A DNA stretch of 64,000 nt. Origin: an uncultured bacterium. GTDB taxonomy: Bacteria; Bacillota; Clostridia; Oscillospirales; Ruminococcaceae. The DNA is taken from positions 1 to 64,000 of the forward strand of contig CAKXHL010000003.1 in NCBI GenBank assembly GCA_934875375.1, read 5' to 3'. This document shows positions 8,038-16,925 of this stretch, one piece after another (position 1 is the stretch's first letter; the number at the start of each line of letters is the position of its first letter). Under the pieces are notes generated by a model. It worked only from the letters and a program-made list of their open reading frames with translations. It was not told the origin of the DNA and did no database searches. The position numbers and the translations under genes were made by a program.

Positions 8038-8990
8038 ATGGGTATTAATTTAGTTCCAACTGAAATCAGCAATTTCTATAATCCTATTTTAGCTGAGATT
8101 TTCTTTTCTATCATCGGGTTGGTTTTTATTGCTACTGGTGTGAAAGCTTTCCGGGATACGGCCACTGCCAAACATGTTACTACCGGCATTTTCTGGACCA
8201 TTATGGGTGTTTGTTTTATTATCGGCAAATATATTCCTTCATGGATTGTCGGTGTTTTGATTGTTGCCAGTGCGGTCATTACCGCGATTGGCGGTGTGGT
8301 TCAGACCAAGAATGACATTCCTACCAAAGAAGAAACAAGGGCGAATGCAGACCGCATCGGCTACAAAATTTTTATTTCGGCGTTGATGTTGGCGCTGGTG
8401 TCTGTTATCGCAGCTATGCTGGGACTGGTATCCGGCAATAATGCAATCGGTGTTTCAGCTATTTTTGGCGCGATTGCAGTATTTGCCATTACGAAAGCGC
8501 CTGCTAAGAACATTGTTACTGAAGGCAGCCGTCTGCTGGACAACATGGGTCCGTTGCCTTTTTGCCGCAGCTGCTAGCTGCGTTGGGTGTTCTGTTTACA
8601 GCTTGCGGTGTCGGCGATGTTATTTCCAAAGGTGTGGCAAGCATTATCCCCGATGGCAATCGTTTTATTGCCGTTGCCGTATACTGTGTTGGAATGGCGC
8701 TGTTTACCATTATCATGGGCAATGGTTTTGCCGCTTTCTCGGTCATTACGGTCGGCATTGGTATCCCGTTCCTGATTATGCAGGGGGCAAATCCTGTCGT
8801 GGTCAGCGCAATGGGTTTAACCGCCGGCTATTGCGGTACCTTGTTAACTCCAATGGCTGCAAACTTTAATATTATGCCCGCGGCATTGTTGGAAACCAAG
8901 AGCAAATACGCTGTCATCAAGGCACAGGCTCCTATGGCTGTGGTCATGCTGATCATCCATATTTTCCTGATGTACTTCTTAGCATTTTAA
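8038..8990 (+). pseudogene. DUF979 membrane protein, interrupted by one frameshift
   Basis: The start ATG at 8038 follows GAGGAGG. The first frame encodes several membrane helices, then reads LLDNMGPLPF and hits a stop at 8575-8577. The second half (LPQLLAALGVLFTACGVGD... to 8990) continues in the -1 frame with full family character. A run of five T at about 8558-8562 would restore the frame if it were six. Both halves together make about 317 residues, the normal DUF979 length. This is either a true one-base loss or a read error. With the truncated DUF969 upstream, a decaying transporter is the simpler reading. Confidence 0.78.
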
Positions 8991-9060
8991 CGTTCTGCTA
9001 TCATATCAATAACAGTAGAAACAGCCGTGTGAAAGAAACGGGCGCGGCACTGCTTGCAGA

Positions 9061-9105
9061 GATAACAATACCGCACGGTACTTTTGCGGGCCGTGCGGTG
9101 TTATC
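9061..9105 (+). repeat. Hairpin ahead of pcp
   Basis: GATAACA and CCGCACGG at 9061-9078 are complementary to 9091-9105, with a 3-nt bulge. No T-run follows, so it is a leader or mRNA-stability hairpin rather than a terminator. Confidence 0.5.
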
Positions 9106-9129
9106 ATCCTTGCTGTGAAAGGAGAAGCT

Positions 9130-9771
9130 ATGAAAATTTTGATTACAGGTTTTGACCCTTTCGGAGGAGAACCGGTAAATCCGGCATTAGAAGCGGTCAA
9201 GCTGATGAAAGATGAAATTGCAGGTGCTAAGATCATCAAATTGGAAATTCCCACTGTATTTCGGAAATCGGTGGAGAAGATCCATGAGATGATGAAAGCG
9301 GAACAGCCAGACGTAGTTTTGAGCATTGGTCAGGCCGGAGGGCGCTTTGGCGTGACACCGGAGCGGGTTGCCATCAACGTAGATGATGCTCGCATTAAGG
9401 ATAACGAGGGCAATCAGCCGGTGGATACCCCTATCTTTACCGATGGTGAAGCCGCCTATTTCTCGAATCTACCGGTGAAGGCCATGGTAGAAGCGATTAA
9501 AAACAAAGGGCTCCCATCCACTTTGTCCAATTCGGCAGGAACTTTTGTCTGTAATCATGTAATGTACGGTGTGCTTTACTATATTCACAAAGAATTTCCG
9601 AACGTGCGCGGCGGATTTATCCATGTGCCTTTTATTACTGACCAGGTTGTCACAAAGCCGAATGTTGCATCCATGGCATTGGCGGATATCACCGAAGCAC
9701 TGGAATCCGCAGTAGAAGCGATTGTAAAAAATCAGAAGGATATTCATGCCATAGGAGGCGAAATTCACTGA
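9130..9771 (+). CDS. pcp: Pyroglutamyl peptidase I (pyrrolidone-carboxylate peptidase)
   Basis: This 213-residue cytoplasmic cysteine peptidase removes N-terminal 5-oxoproline from peptides. The catalytic triad is visible at Glu78 (TPERVAIN), Cys141 (SAGTFVCNH) and His165 (GFIHVPF), and the N-terminal ITGFDPFGGEPVNP is characteristic. AAAGGAGAAGCT precedes the ATG at 9130. It stands downstream of the DUF969/DUF979 remnants, its usual partners, and overlaps the next gene by one base (TGATG), indicating translational coupling. Confidence 0.95.
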   Translation: MKILITGFDPFGGEPVNPALEAVKLMKDEIAGAKIIKLEIPTVFRKSVEKIHEMMKAEQPDVVLSIGQAGGRFGVTPERVAINVDDARIKDNEGNQPVDTPIFTDGEAAYFSNLPVKAMVEAIKNKGLPSTLSNSAGTFVCNHVMYGVLYYIHKEFPNVRGGFIHVPFITDQVVTKPNVASMALADITEALESAVEAIVKNQKDIHAIGGEIH

Positions 9772-10223
9772 TGAGAGAACCGTCAGCTCCTCAGAAAATG
9801 TTTGTGTATGGAACATTGATGAAAGGCTTCTATCATTATGAAAAAGCGCTGGTCGGTCAAGAAGTGTCTTTGGTCCCTGCCCGGACCCGCGGCTTGGTAT
9901 GGCATATGAGCAACCGGGGATATCCAGCTATTAAGGCGGGAGATGGCTGGGTATATGGAGAATTGGTTGAGTTAAAGGATTTTGCGGCTGTCATTGATAT
10001 CATGGATGATATCGAGGGTTATTATGGCCCGGAAGATCCCCGCAACGAATATGCCCGTATCCTTTCTCCGGTGGAAAATCTGGAAACCGGCGATATCGAA
10101 GAATCATATGTGTACCATTATGTCCCAGACGATCTGGGAACGCCGGAAAATCCGGTGGTGGCGTTGGCGCATGGCAGCTGGCGAACTTTTATGGAGAAAA
10201 ATAACGAACCGTCAAATCATTAA
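9771..10223 (+). CDS. Gamma-glutamylcyclotransferase-like (AIG2/GGCT) protein
   Basis: This 150-residue protein shows the GGCT fold marker FVYGTLMKGFYHYEKAL, GYPAIKAG and the acidic MDDIEGYYGP segment that carries the catalytic Glu. Family members release 5-oxoproline from gamma-glutamyl compounds or act on related amide adducts. Its start overlaps the pcp stop, and pairing with a pyroglutamyl peptidase suggests joint handling of 5-oxoproline or gamma-glutamyl peptides (inferred). A terminator follows directly. Confidence 0.8.
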   Translation: MREPSAPQKMFVYGTLMKGFYHYEKALVGQEVSLVPARTRGLVWHMSNRGYPAIKAGDGWVYGELVELKDFAAVIDIMDDIEGYYGPEDPRNEYARILSPVENLETGDIEESYVYHYVPDDLGTPENPVVALAHGSWRTFMEKNNEPSNH

Positions 10224-10226
10224 ATG

Positions 10227-10272
10227 AAAAGACACCTGTCTGGCCTCTGTTACCAAACAGGTGTCTTTTTTT
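10227..10272 (+). terminator. Terminator of the pcp operon
   Basis: AAAAGACACCTGT (10227-10239) pairs with ACAGGTGTCTTTT, followed by a seven-T run ending at 10272. Confidence 0.88.
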
Positions 10273-10375
10273 GCAAAATCGAGGCTGGCTCTGTCGTATC
10301 AAAACGGCGATATTTCACTCAAATCCGGTTTTGTTGCCTTATAAAAGCGTCATGGATTTCTTTTCTTCCTTTTTC

Positions 10376-11599
10376 CTAATTGGCGGCACAAACCTCTTTT
10401 GGGGGTTTGGCAAATACGACTGGCAAAAATACCAACACTGCAGCCACTGCCACTGTCATTGCCGCCAGGGATAACGGCGCCAATCCCCACAAATCCAGGA
10501 TCAGACCTGCCGCATAATTGCCGATGATTCCCCCCAACGCAGAGGTCATGGCCGTTCCCAAAGAAATCGCTGTTACATTCAGCTGCTTCGGGGTATTGCG
10601 GCAGATATATTCCACAAAGATATAGACATAAGCGCCATAACTCATCCCTTCCGCCAGCCTTCCGATTACAAGAAGCGGCATGGAAGAGGCTATCAGGAAA
10701 AAGAAATTTTTTATCACAACACCAGAAAGCGCAAACAAATGCAGCCCACCCAGCGGATAACGGCGTATGATTTTCCCCATCACCATCATGGATGGAAATT
10801 CCAACATGGCAGAAAAGAACATCAACAGTCCCAGCCCGCCGCTGTCTCCCCCGATATTCGTGACATAATTGCTGATAAAACAGCCGGTAGACTTATTGGC
10901 AATATGATACAGCAGGCAGCTGAGCACAAAAAAGACGTAAGTTTTATTTTGGAGAAGGGTTTTGGCAGCCTCCATTCCGGAAATCCTCCGTGTAGCCTCC
11001 TGGTTCACATTTTTTTGCTGCTTATTGCGACAGGGTGTCTCCTCCAAAAAACAGGTACATAAAAATAACAGCACAGAAAACAACAAAAAACTCGGTGCGA
11101 TGATCCCATCACCCAAGGCCGCAATCACATTTCCAAAAGCCAACGCCGTTAAAGCATACAGAACTGACCCGGCGCTGCGTGTCAAAGGATATTGTACCTG
11201 AGAATCTTTTTCCCGCAGAGCCATTGTCCAGGAATCGATCAGCGAAGCTGCGGGATAAAACAGAATCGACTGCAGCACAATCGCTCCATAGCATAAAATC
11301 GGGCTGCTTACCGATGCCTGAAGCAAAAATGCCACCGGAACAGCAAGCGCTGTTGTGACAAGCAGAAATTTTTTACAGGTAATAAAACTGTCGGTTAAGT
11401 AGCCGATTAGCGGCTGTGTAATCAACGTTGCCACCGCAATTAACACCTGTGCTTGTGCGCACTGCACGTTGCTGTATCCGTGATTTTGCATATACAAAAC
11501 CAAAAAGCCAAAATAGGTGCAGTAAGCGCACCAATAAAATCCTTGCACACCCATTAAAAGAAGATTTTTACGTCCAAAAACCTCCGGTATCCTGCGCAT
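10376..11599 (-). CDS. MFS transporter
   Basis: This 407-residue protein has twelve hydrophobic segments in two halves and a charged central loop at about residues 195-215. The general layout is that of the MFS_1-like/nucleoside:proton symporter-like branch. The first cytoplasmic loop contains GYLTDSFITCKK in place of the classic MFS A-motif. The substrate is unknown. The ATG at 11599 follows GGAGG by 7 nt. It is a single gene convergent with the pcp operon and divergent from the MBL hydrolase gene. Confidence 0.82.
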   Translation of the reverse strand: MRRIPEVFGRKNLLLMGVQGFYWCAYCTYFGFLVLYMQNHGYSNVQCAQAQVLIAVATLITQPLIGYLTDSFITCKKFLLVTTALAVPVAFLLQASVSSPILCYGAIVLQSILFYPAASLIDSWTMALREKDSQVQYPLTRSAGSVLYALTALAFGNVIAALGDGIIAPSFLLFSVLLFLCTCFLEETPCRNKQQKNVNQEATRRISGMEAAKTLLQNKTYVFFVLSCLLYHIANKSTGCFISNYVTNIGGDSGGLGLLMFFSAMLEFPSMMVMGKIIRRYPLGGLHLFALSGVVIKNFFFLIASSMPLLVIGRLAEGMSYGAYVYIFVEYICRNTPKQLNVTAISLGTAMTSALGGIIGNYAAGLILDLWGLAPLSLAAMTVAVAAVLVFLPVVFAKPPKEVCAAN

Positions 11600-11774
11600 A
11601 CGCACTCCTCCGCCCCACCATCCTGTATTTGACCACAGAATACCACATTTTTCCCGGCACGTAAAGGGAAAAAGCTTTTTTACATGCGCTTTACCAGTCT
11701 TTTTCAGAAAGTCCGGTTCTCTTTTTCACTTTTAACCCCAAAACATCTTTTGCCGACGGACCGCAGAATTTCTA

Positions 11775-11803
11775 TTCCTTTTTCACCGCCTTTATACTAT
11801 AAT
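11775..11803 (+). promoter_or_regulatory. Possible promoter for the MBL hydrolase gene; rest of the 11.6-11.9 kb spacer empty
   Basis: A TATAAT at 11798-11803 has only a weak -35 (TTCCTT, 17-nt spacing). The spacer from 11600 to 11904 holds no gene that could be supported. Confidence 0.4.
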
Positions 11804-11904
11804 AAAATTATATTTTCTTCCTTTTGACTTTTCTTTTATCCTCGCCCTCTTACCGTTCTATTTTCCGCTTTGCATCATGCGATTTGAATAAAAGGAGGAT
11901 TTTT

Positions 11905-12543
11905 ATGGATTCCAAAATAACAATTGTTTGGCATGGCCATTCCTGCTTTTCCGTATCTGCCGACGGATACACGCTGGCACTGGATCCCTACGACAACAGT
12001 TTGAACGGATACGCTCCGTTGCAACTGAGCGCCAATGAAGTTCTTTGCAGCCATGGACATCACGACCATGCGTGGCTACCTGCTGTTACACTACACAACA
12101 CTGCTGCCCGTTCGCCGTTTCAGATTCGCTCTGTTCACACTTGGCATGATGACAGCCAAGGGAGTAAGCGGGGAGAAAATCTGATCCATGTCATCCATGT
12201 TTTTGGCAAAACACTGGTTCATTGCGGCGATTTGGGGCATCTTCTAACCAAAGAACAAATCGGGCAAATCGGCTCCTGCGACGTTTTGATGGTGCCAGTA
12301 GGAGGATTTTACACCATTGATGCGGCACAGGCCCGTCAGGTCGCAGATCAGCTTTCAGCTGCTGTCATCATTCCCATGCACTATCGCTTTGGTGACTACG
12401 GTATTCCGGTCATTGGAGAAGTTGAGGACTTTTTGTCTCTCGCCGGGAGCTATCCTGTCCATCGTTATCCCGGAAACCGTTTCACATTGGAATCTGACAT
12501 ATCCAAACAAATTGTTGTTTTGACCTATCAAAAATTATCATAA
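11905..12543 (+). CDS. Metallo-beta-lactamase fold hydrolase (UlaG-like)
   Basis: This 212-residue protein carries the metal-binding motif HGHHDHAW (residues about 51-58), an earlier WHGHSCF, GDLGHLL with the bridging Asp, and PMHYRFGDYG near the C-terminus. This set matches the UlaG/YtkL branch of MBL-fold hydrolases. The substrate is unknown. AAAGGAGG precedes the ATG at 11905. The homocysteine methyltransferase gene follows after 12 nt, so both form a small operon. Confidence 0.82.
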   Translation: MDSKITIVWHGHSCFSVSADGYTLALDPYDNSLNGYAPLQLSANEVLCSHGHHDHAWLPAVTLHNTAARSPFQIRSVHTWHDDSQGSKRGENLIHVIHVFGKTLVHCGDLGHLLTKEQIGQIGSCDVLMVPVGGFYTIDAAQARQVADQLSAAVIIPMHYRFGDYGIPVIGEVEDFLSLAGSYPVHRYPGNRFTLESDISKQIVVLTYQKLS

Positions 12544-12555
12544 AGGAAGTTTTTC

Positions 12556-13497
12556 ATGAATCGGATCGAACAATTTTTACAGGATCACAAAGTGCTTATT
12601 CTTGATGGCGCCATGGCCACTGAACTGGAAAGCAAAGGGCTGGATCTCAACGATGCCCTTTGGTCTGCAAAAGTGCTGGCAGAACAGCCTGATGTCATCG
12701 AACAGGTCCATTACGAATACTTTCAGGCGGGAGCTGACTGCGCCATGACTGCCAGTTATCAGGCTACCATAGACGGCTTTCTGAAAAAGGGCTATTCCCT
12801 AGCTCAAGCGGAAAAATTCATCACGGATTCGGTAGCCATTGCCGTAAAGGCGCGAGACCGGTTCTGGCAGGATCCCGATAACCGAAAGGGACGTCCATAT
12901 CCTCTCATTGTAGCGGCAGTAGGGCCTTACGGCGCTTATTTGGCCGATGGAAGCGAATATCGTGGAGATTATGACATCTCGGAACAGGAATTGATGGATT
13001 TCCATCGGCGGCGTATGCAGCTTTTGTTGGAAGCAGGAGCAGATATCCTCGCCTGTGAAACCGTACCATGCCTATTCGAAGCACAAGCAATGGCAAAGGC
13101 GGTAGGAGAGTTTGAAGGTGCCTTATGCTGGATCAGTTTCAGCTGTAACAGTGAAGCCACGATTTGTGACGGCACTTCTATTGCCGTCTGCGCCGCTGCG
13201 ATGGACGTTTTCCCGCAGGTAGCGGCCATTGGCATCAATTGCACGCCTCCTCACCTTCTGCCTTCTTTGATCCGGGCGGTGCGTACCGCTTCGCACAAAC
13301 CAATCGCCGTCTATCCAAATTCCGGAGAAATATATGACCCGGTTACCAAGACATGGCGGGGAACTTCTGAAGAAGGTGGATTTGCCCTTGCCGCCCAAGC
13401 CTGGTATCAGGCTGGTGCACGGCTGATCGGCGGATGCTGCCGCACTACCCCGGCAGATATTGCTCAGGTTTACAGCTGGGTAAAAGATTTACGGTGA
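12556..13497 (+). CDS. mmuM: Homocysteine S-methyltransferase
   Basis: This 313-residue zinc enzyme methylates homocysteine to methionine, usually with S-methylmethionine or S-adenosylmethionine as donor. Zinc ligands are visible as Cys229 (GINCTPPH), Cys294 and Cys295 (IGGCCRTTP). The N-terminal ILDGAMATELE is typical, and the length equals E. coli MmuM. There is no B12-binding domain, so it is not a MetH fragment. It is co-transcribed with the MBL hydrolase. Confidence 0.93.
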   Translation: MNRIEQFLQDHKVLILDGAMATELESKGLDLNDALWSAKVLAEQPDVIEQVHYEYFQAGADCAMTASYQATIDGFLKKGYSLAQAEKFITDSVAIAVKARDRFWQDPDNRKGRPYPLIVAAVGPYGAYLADGSEYRGDYDISEQELMDFHRRRMQLLLEAGADILACETVPCLFEAQAMAKAVGEFEGALCWISFSCNSEATICDGTSIAVCAAAMDVFPQVAAIGINCTPPHLLPSLIRAVRTASHKPIAVYPNSGEIYDPVTKTWRGTSEEGGFALAAQAWYQAGARLIGGCCRTTPADIAQVYSWVKDLR

Positions 13498-13669
13498 CTA
13501 TTATCCGCCTTTTGCATAGCTGGGCAAAAATTTACCGATCATTCATTTTTTGAGGGTGTCCTTTTTTCTTTCTTTGTGGTAAAGTAAAACGTATGATTTC
13601 GGCCGCTGTCCGCCGCAAGGGCAGAAAAACGCCTTGGCTTTTAGCCATGGTCTTAATAGGAGTCTGTTC

Positions 13670-14752
13670 ATGAAAAATTGTAAATCTGTTTTCAGTTTGC
13701 TTCTTGCCGTTGTGCTGATGATCGTATCGCTGGCTGGATGCGGCTCAGACAAAAATGAAGCATTGGTTAAAAAAATCACTGGCACCGATCCGGAAACCAC
13801 TGTGATGACCATTAACGGATCTGCCATTTCTGCCGAATTGTATTACTATTGGCTGTCCATTGTCTGCGAAGATACTGCTGCTTATTTTACCGATGGTATT
13901 CAATGGGATCAGGTACTTTACGATGACGTAACGGTTTCCGAATATATAAAAACCACTACTTTGGATACGCTGATCCAATATCAAATTGTCACCGATTTGG
14001 ATCAGGAATACAACCTGCAGGATGAAAAAGAGGTGCAGTCTTATTTGGATGAAATGATTGCAAATAATATTGAAAATTTTGGCAGTGAAGAGGAATTTGA
14101 AAAAAGCCTTGCCAATTCTGGCGTAACAAAAGAAACTATTTTATATCTCTACAAAACCCAATACCTTTACAGCGACCTGCAGGACAAGCTCTATGCCGCC
14201 GGCGGCCCGCTAGAGGTGACCGATGCCGCTGTTCAGGAATATATTGACCAGCATTACGGCGCAGAAAACGGCAGCTACTCTGCTAAGCATATCCTTCTGA
14301 AAACAGTGGATGACGCCGGTTCGGCCCTCTCTGAAGACGAAATCGCGCAGAAAAAAGCGCAAGCGGAGGATTTGCTTGCCCAACTGCGCGCCAGCAATGA
14401 CCCGCAGGCTCTCTTCGACCAGTTGATGGCCGAATACAATGAAGATTCCGGTGAGCCTGACGAAGGATACACCTTTGGTCCCGGGGAAATGGTGGATGAA
14501 TTTTATGATGGTACCGCAGCATTGGAAGAATATGAAATCAGCGACTTGGTGGAAAGTCAGTTTGGCTATCATATTATCATGCGCCTGCCCAGTAAGATTC
14601 CCACCGTGGAAGAAACGAAAGAATCCTATGCCTTGGAGTTGTTTAGCTCCATGTTTCAACAGCGGGTCACCGATGCTAAGGTAGAATATGTTCAAGATAT
14701 CACGCTGATGGAACCCAAAGAATATTATACAGAATACAGCAAAGGAGAATAA
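13670..14752 (+). CDS. PrsA/SurA-type peptidyl-prolyl isomerase lipoprotein
   Basis: This 360-residue protein has a lipoprotein signal peptide ending LAGC (lipidated Cys24) and a SurA-like N-terminal helical region (about 45-190). A parvulin-like rotamase domain from about 200 to 310 (KHILLKT, then a late FGYHIIMRL) precedes the C-terminal helix. It should act outside the membrane as a folding factor for secreted proteins. TAGGAG 7 nt before the ATG sets the start. It is transcribed alone and ends at a strong shared terminator. Confidence 0.85.
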   Translation: MKNCKSVFSLLLAVVLMIVSLAGCGSDKNEALVKKITGTDPETTVMTINGSAISAELYYYWLSIVCEDTAAYFTDGIQWDQVLYDDVTVSEYIKTTTLDTLIQYQIVTDLDQEYNLQDEKEVQSYLDEMIANNIENFGSEEEFEKSLANSGVTKETILYLYKTQYLYSDLQDKLYAAGGPLEVTDAAVQEYIDQHYGAENGSYSAKHILLKTVDDAGSALSEDEIAQKKAQAEDLLAQLRASNDPQALFDQLMAEYNEDSGEPDEGYTFGPGEMVDEFYDGTAALEEYEISDLVESQFGYHIIMRLPSKIPTVEETKESYALELFSSMFQQRVTDAKVEYVQDITLMEPKEYYTEYSKGE

Positions 14753-14836
14753 GCCTTTGCTTGATGGCTAAAAAAATTCGTCTATTCTGTGTTTTATGCT
14801 ATTCTTTCTGTGAGAAGCGCAAAAAGGAAATAGGAA

Positions 14837-14878
14837 AAAGAACAGGCTGTGGGATTTGAATCCCACAGCCTGTTCTTT
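14837..14878. terminator. Shared bidirectional terminator
   Basis: Perfect 20-bp arms (14837-14856 and 14859-14878) with a 2-nt loop end in AAAG/CTTT on both sides, between the convergent foldase and MATE genes. Confidence 0.85.
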
Positions 14879-14881
14879 CGA

Positions 14882-16261
14882 TCACTCTGTCTTTTGTTGT
14901 GCCGCTTCTTCCACCTTGAGTTTTCGTAAAAAGAGCACCAGAAAGATAGAACTGATCACCAACGTCAGGGCATCCGACAACGGTTGTGCCAGCTGTACGC
15001 CCAGTAATCCTACCTTTTTCGGTAAAATCAGGATGATCGGCAAATAGAAAATACCTTGACGTGCACAGGCCAGAATGGTTGCTTCTAACGATTTTCCAGT
15101 AGACTGCATCAGCATATTGGTGGGGATGGACAACGACATCAGCGGCAGAGCCACGCACTGAGCCCGAAAAGCCAACGCTCCGATGGTTATAACCTCCAGA
15201 TCGTCCTTGCGGAACAACGAAACAATCTGCGGTGCAAAAATAAATCCGACAATGCACAGGGAGGTCATAAGAAGGAACCCTGCCTTAACGGTAAACCAAT
15301 AAGATTTTCTGACACGATCGTACTTGGCGGCGCCGTAATTATATCCCGCCACTGGCTGAAATCCCTGTCCAATACCCAGCATCACCGACTGAATAAACAT
15401 AAATACCCGCCCCACAATGGACATGGCTGCAACGGCTGCATCACCATATACCGCAGCATTCACATTTAGGGCTACATTGGCCACACTGGCCAGTCCCTGG
15501 CGGCACAAAGATGGAAAACCGATCTTGATAATCTGTGCATAAGGATCCGCCTTGCGCGAAATATTCCGAATTGACAGTTTTGTAATACTTTTACCGCTTA
15601 AAAAGCAAAACAGAAGGATCGAAAAACTGACACACTGGCTGATCAGCGTAGCAATTGCAGCTCCAGATATACCCATATTCAACGCAAAAATAAGCAGTGG
15701 ATCCAGCGCAATATTGAGCATACCGCCCAACGTCAGTCCAATCATAGATAGTGTTGCTTTTCCTTCTGAACGCAGGATATTATTCAACACAAAAGAAGCA
15801 CACATAATTGGCGCACCGAACAGAATGTACTGTGCATAGCCTCTGGCGTAAGGCAAGATCGTTGACGTAGCTCCTAAAAGATCCATTAGTCCATCCACAA
15901 AACTCAATCCCAAAATTGTCAGCAGCAGTCCAAAGGCCAGTGCGCTGAAAAAAGCCGTGGAACCAATGATATTGGCGTCCTTTTGCTTTTGCTGCCCCAG
16001 CAGGCGGGAAATGGTGCTGCCGGCACCCATACCCAAGGTAAATCCCACTGCTTGAATAATTGCCATCAGAGAAAATACAATTCCCACTGCGCCAGTGGCA
16101 CTGGTACCCAATTGGGACACAAAAAAAGTATCCGCCATATTGTAGATCGACGTTACCAGCATGCTGATCGTCGTAGGAATCGCCAGCGAAATAATCAGTT
16201 TCGAAACCGGCGTTTGTGTCATTTTCTCATACTGTGCCTGATCTCTCGTTTTTTGATTCAT
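14882..16261 (-). CDS. MATE family efflux transporter
   Basis: This 459-residue protein has twelve membrane segments with the internal two-fold repeat of MATE/NorM proteins (SLAIPTTISMLVTSIYN near residue 25; AGYNYGAAKYDRV near residue 320). It exports cationic compounds or drugs using an ion gradient; the substrate is unknown. It is 24 nt downstream of the MarR regulator in the same transcript, so it is most likely controlled by it. Confidence 0.93.
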   Translation of the reverse strand: MNQKTRDQAQYEKMTQTPVSKLIISLAIPTTISMLVTSIYNMADTFFVSQLGTSATGAVGIVFSLMAIIQAVGFTLGMGAGSTISRLLGQQKQKDANIIGSTAFFSALAFGLLLTILGLSFVDGLMDLLGATSTILPYARGYAQYILFGAPIMCASFVLNNILRSEGKATLSMIGLTLGGMLNIALDPLLIFALNMGISGAAIATLISQCVSFSILLFCFLSGKSITKLSIRNISRKADPYAQIIKIGFPSLCRQGLASVANVALNVNAAVYGDAAVAAMSIVGRVFMFIQSVMLGIGQGFQPVAGYNYGAAKYDRVRKSYWFTVKAGFLLMTSLCIVGFIFAPQIVSLFRKDDLEVITIGALAFRAQCVALPLMSLSIPTNMLMQSTGKSLEATILACARQGIFYLPIILILPKKVGLLGVQLAQPLSDALTLVISSIFLVLFLRKLKVEEAAQQKTE

Positions 16262-16285
16262 TTTTCCTTCTCCCTTGATTCAGTT

Positions 16286-16714
16286 TTACTCTAGTTCCTC
16301 ACCTGTCAAATTCCGATACATCCGTTGTAAAAGGCTTCGCAGCAAAGCTTCTTCTTCTTTGGAAAAACCATCCAGTTCCTGTTTCTCAATCTTGGCAAAA
16401 TGAACCTGCATGCGGGCAAAAACCTGTTCTCCCTTTTTTGTAATTGCCACAGTTGCCGATCGTTTGTCTCCCTGCCGGCTTTCTCTTTGAACCAACCCCT
16501 TTTCCTCCATATTGGCCAAAAGCCGTGAAACGGTGGCCGGCTCAATATTATAATAGGTTGCCAAGTCTTTCTGCCTGCATTGGTTATGCTGGATTAGATA
16601 GGATAAAATTTTAGGCTGGCCAGGTGAAAGTCCCTCCTGCGTCAAGTAAGGATAGGCAGCCCCCCGCTGTGCGGAAAGCGCTTTTACAACCATCACATGA
16701 AACGGAATCTGCAA
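16286..16714 (-). CDS. MarR family transcriptional regulator
   Basis: This 142-residue winged-helix protein shows QKDLATYYNIEPATVSRLLANMEEKGLV (recognition helix, quoted here as QKDLATYYNIEP and ATVSRLLANMEEKG) and the beta-wing RQGDKRSATVAITKKG. The TTG at 16714 lies 9 nt after GGGAGG; a second in-frame TTG at 16735 would overlap the operator and is less likely. It heads a two-gene operon with the MATE pump. Direct repeats just upstream of its start are probable binding sites, implying autorepression that is relieved by a pump substrate (inferred). Confidence 0.88.
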   Translation of the reverse strand: MQIPFHVMVVKALSAQRGAAYPYLTQEGLSPGQPKILSYLIQHNQCRQKDLATYYNIEPATVSRLLANMEEKGLVQRESRQGDKRSATVAITKKGEQVFARMQVHFAKIEKQELDGFSKEEEALLRSLLQRMYRNLTGEELE

Positions 16715-16732
16715 AATAATCCATCCTCCCGG

Positions 16733-16760
16733 CAATTATTAGCTTGACAATTATTAGCTT
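16733..16760. promoter_or_regulatory. Probable MarR operator (tandem repeat)
   Basis: CAATTATTAGCTT occurs twice in direct orientation at 16733-16745 and 16748-16760, a 15-bp period. An inverted AATAAT follows at 16764-16769. The repeats lie just downstream of the -10 box, over the expected transcription start, a repressing position. Confidence 0.65.
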
Positions 16761-16773
16761 TGCAATAATCTGT

Positions 16774-16802
16774 ATTATACTGTACGGACAACCCGCTGTC
16801 AA
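16774..16802 (-). promoter_or_regulatory. Consensus sigma-A promoter of the marR-MATE operon
   Basis: On the minus strand TTGACA (16802-16797), exactly 17 nt, then TATAAT (16779-16774). Confidence 0.88.
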
Positions 16803-16857
16803 TCTATAGAGTAATAAAAAACTCGTCTTTCTCAATTTAAAATTTTGTTCTGTTTTG

Positions 16858-16890
16858 TAAAAAAAGAGCGGAATCATCCGCTCTTTTAAA
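16858..16890. terminator. Terminator of the DUF5131-to-GNAT gene group
   Basis: AAAAGAGCGGA (16862-16872) pairs with TCCGCTCTTTT (16877-16887) across a 4-nt loop; on the minus strand seven T follow. Confidence 0.85.
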
Positions 16891-16925
16891 AAACTTTTTC
16901 TTATCTCTTGGACCCTTAGGGCCGT

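Noticed and set aside
8550..8580. Programmed -1 frameshift in DUF979
   Set aside because: The T-run does not form a proper X-XXY-YYZ slippery heptamer and no such event is known in this family; mutation or read error is simpler.
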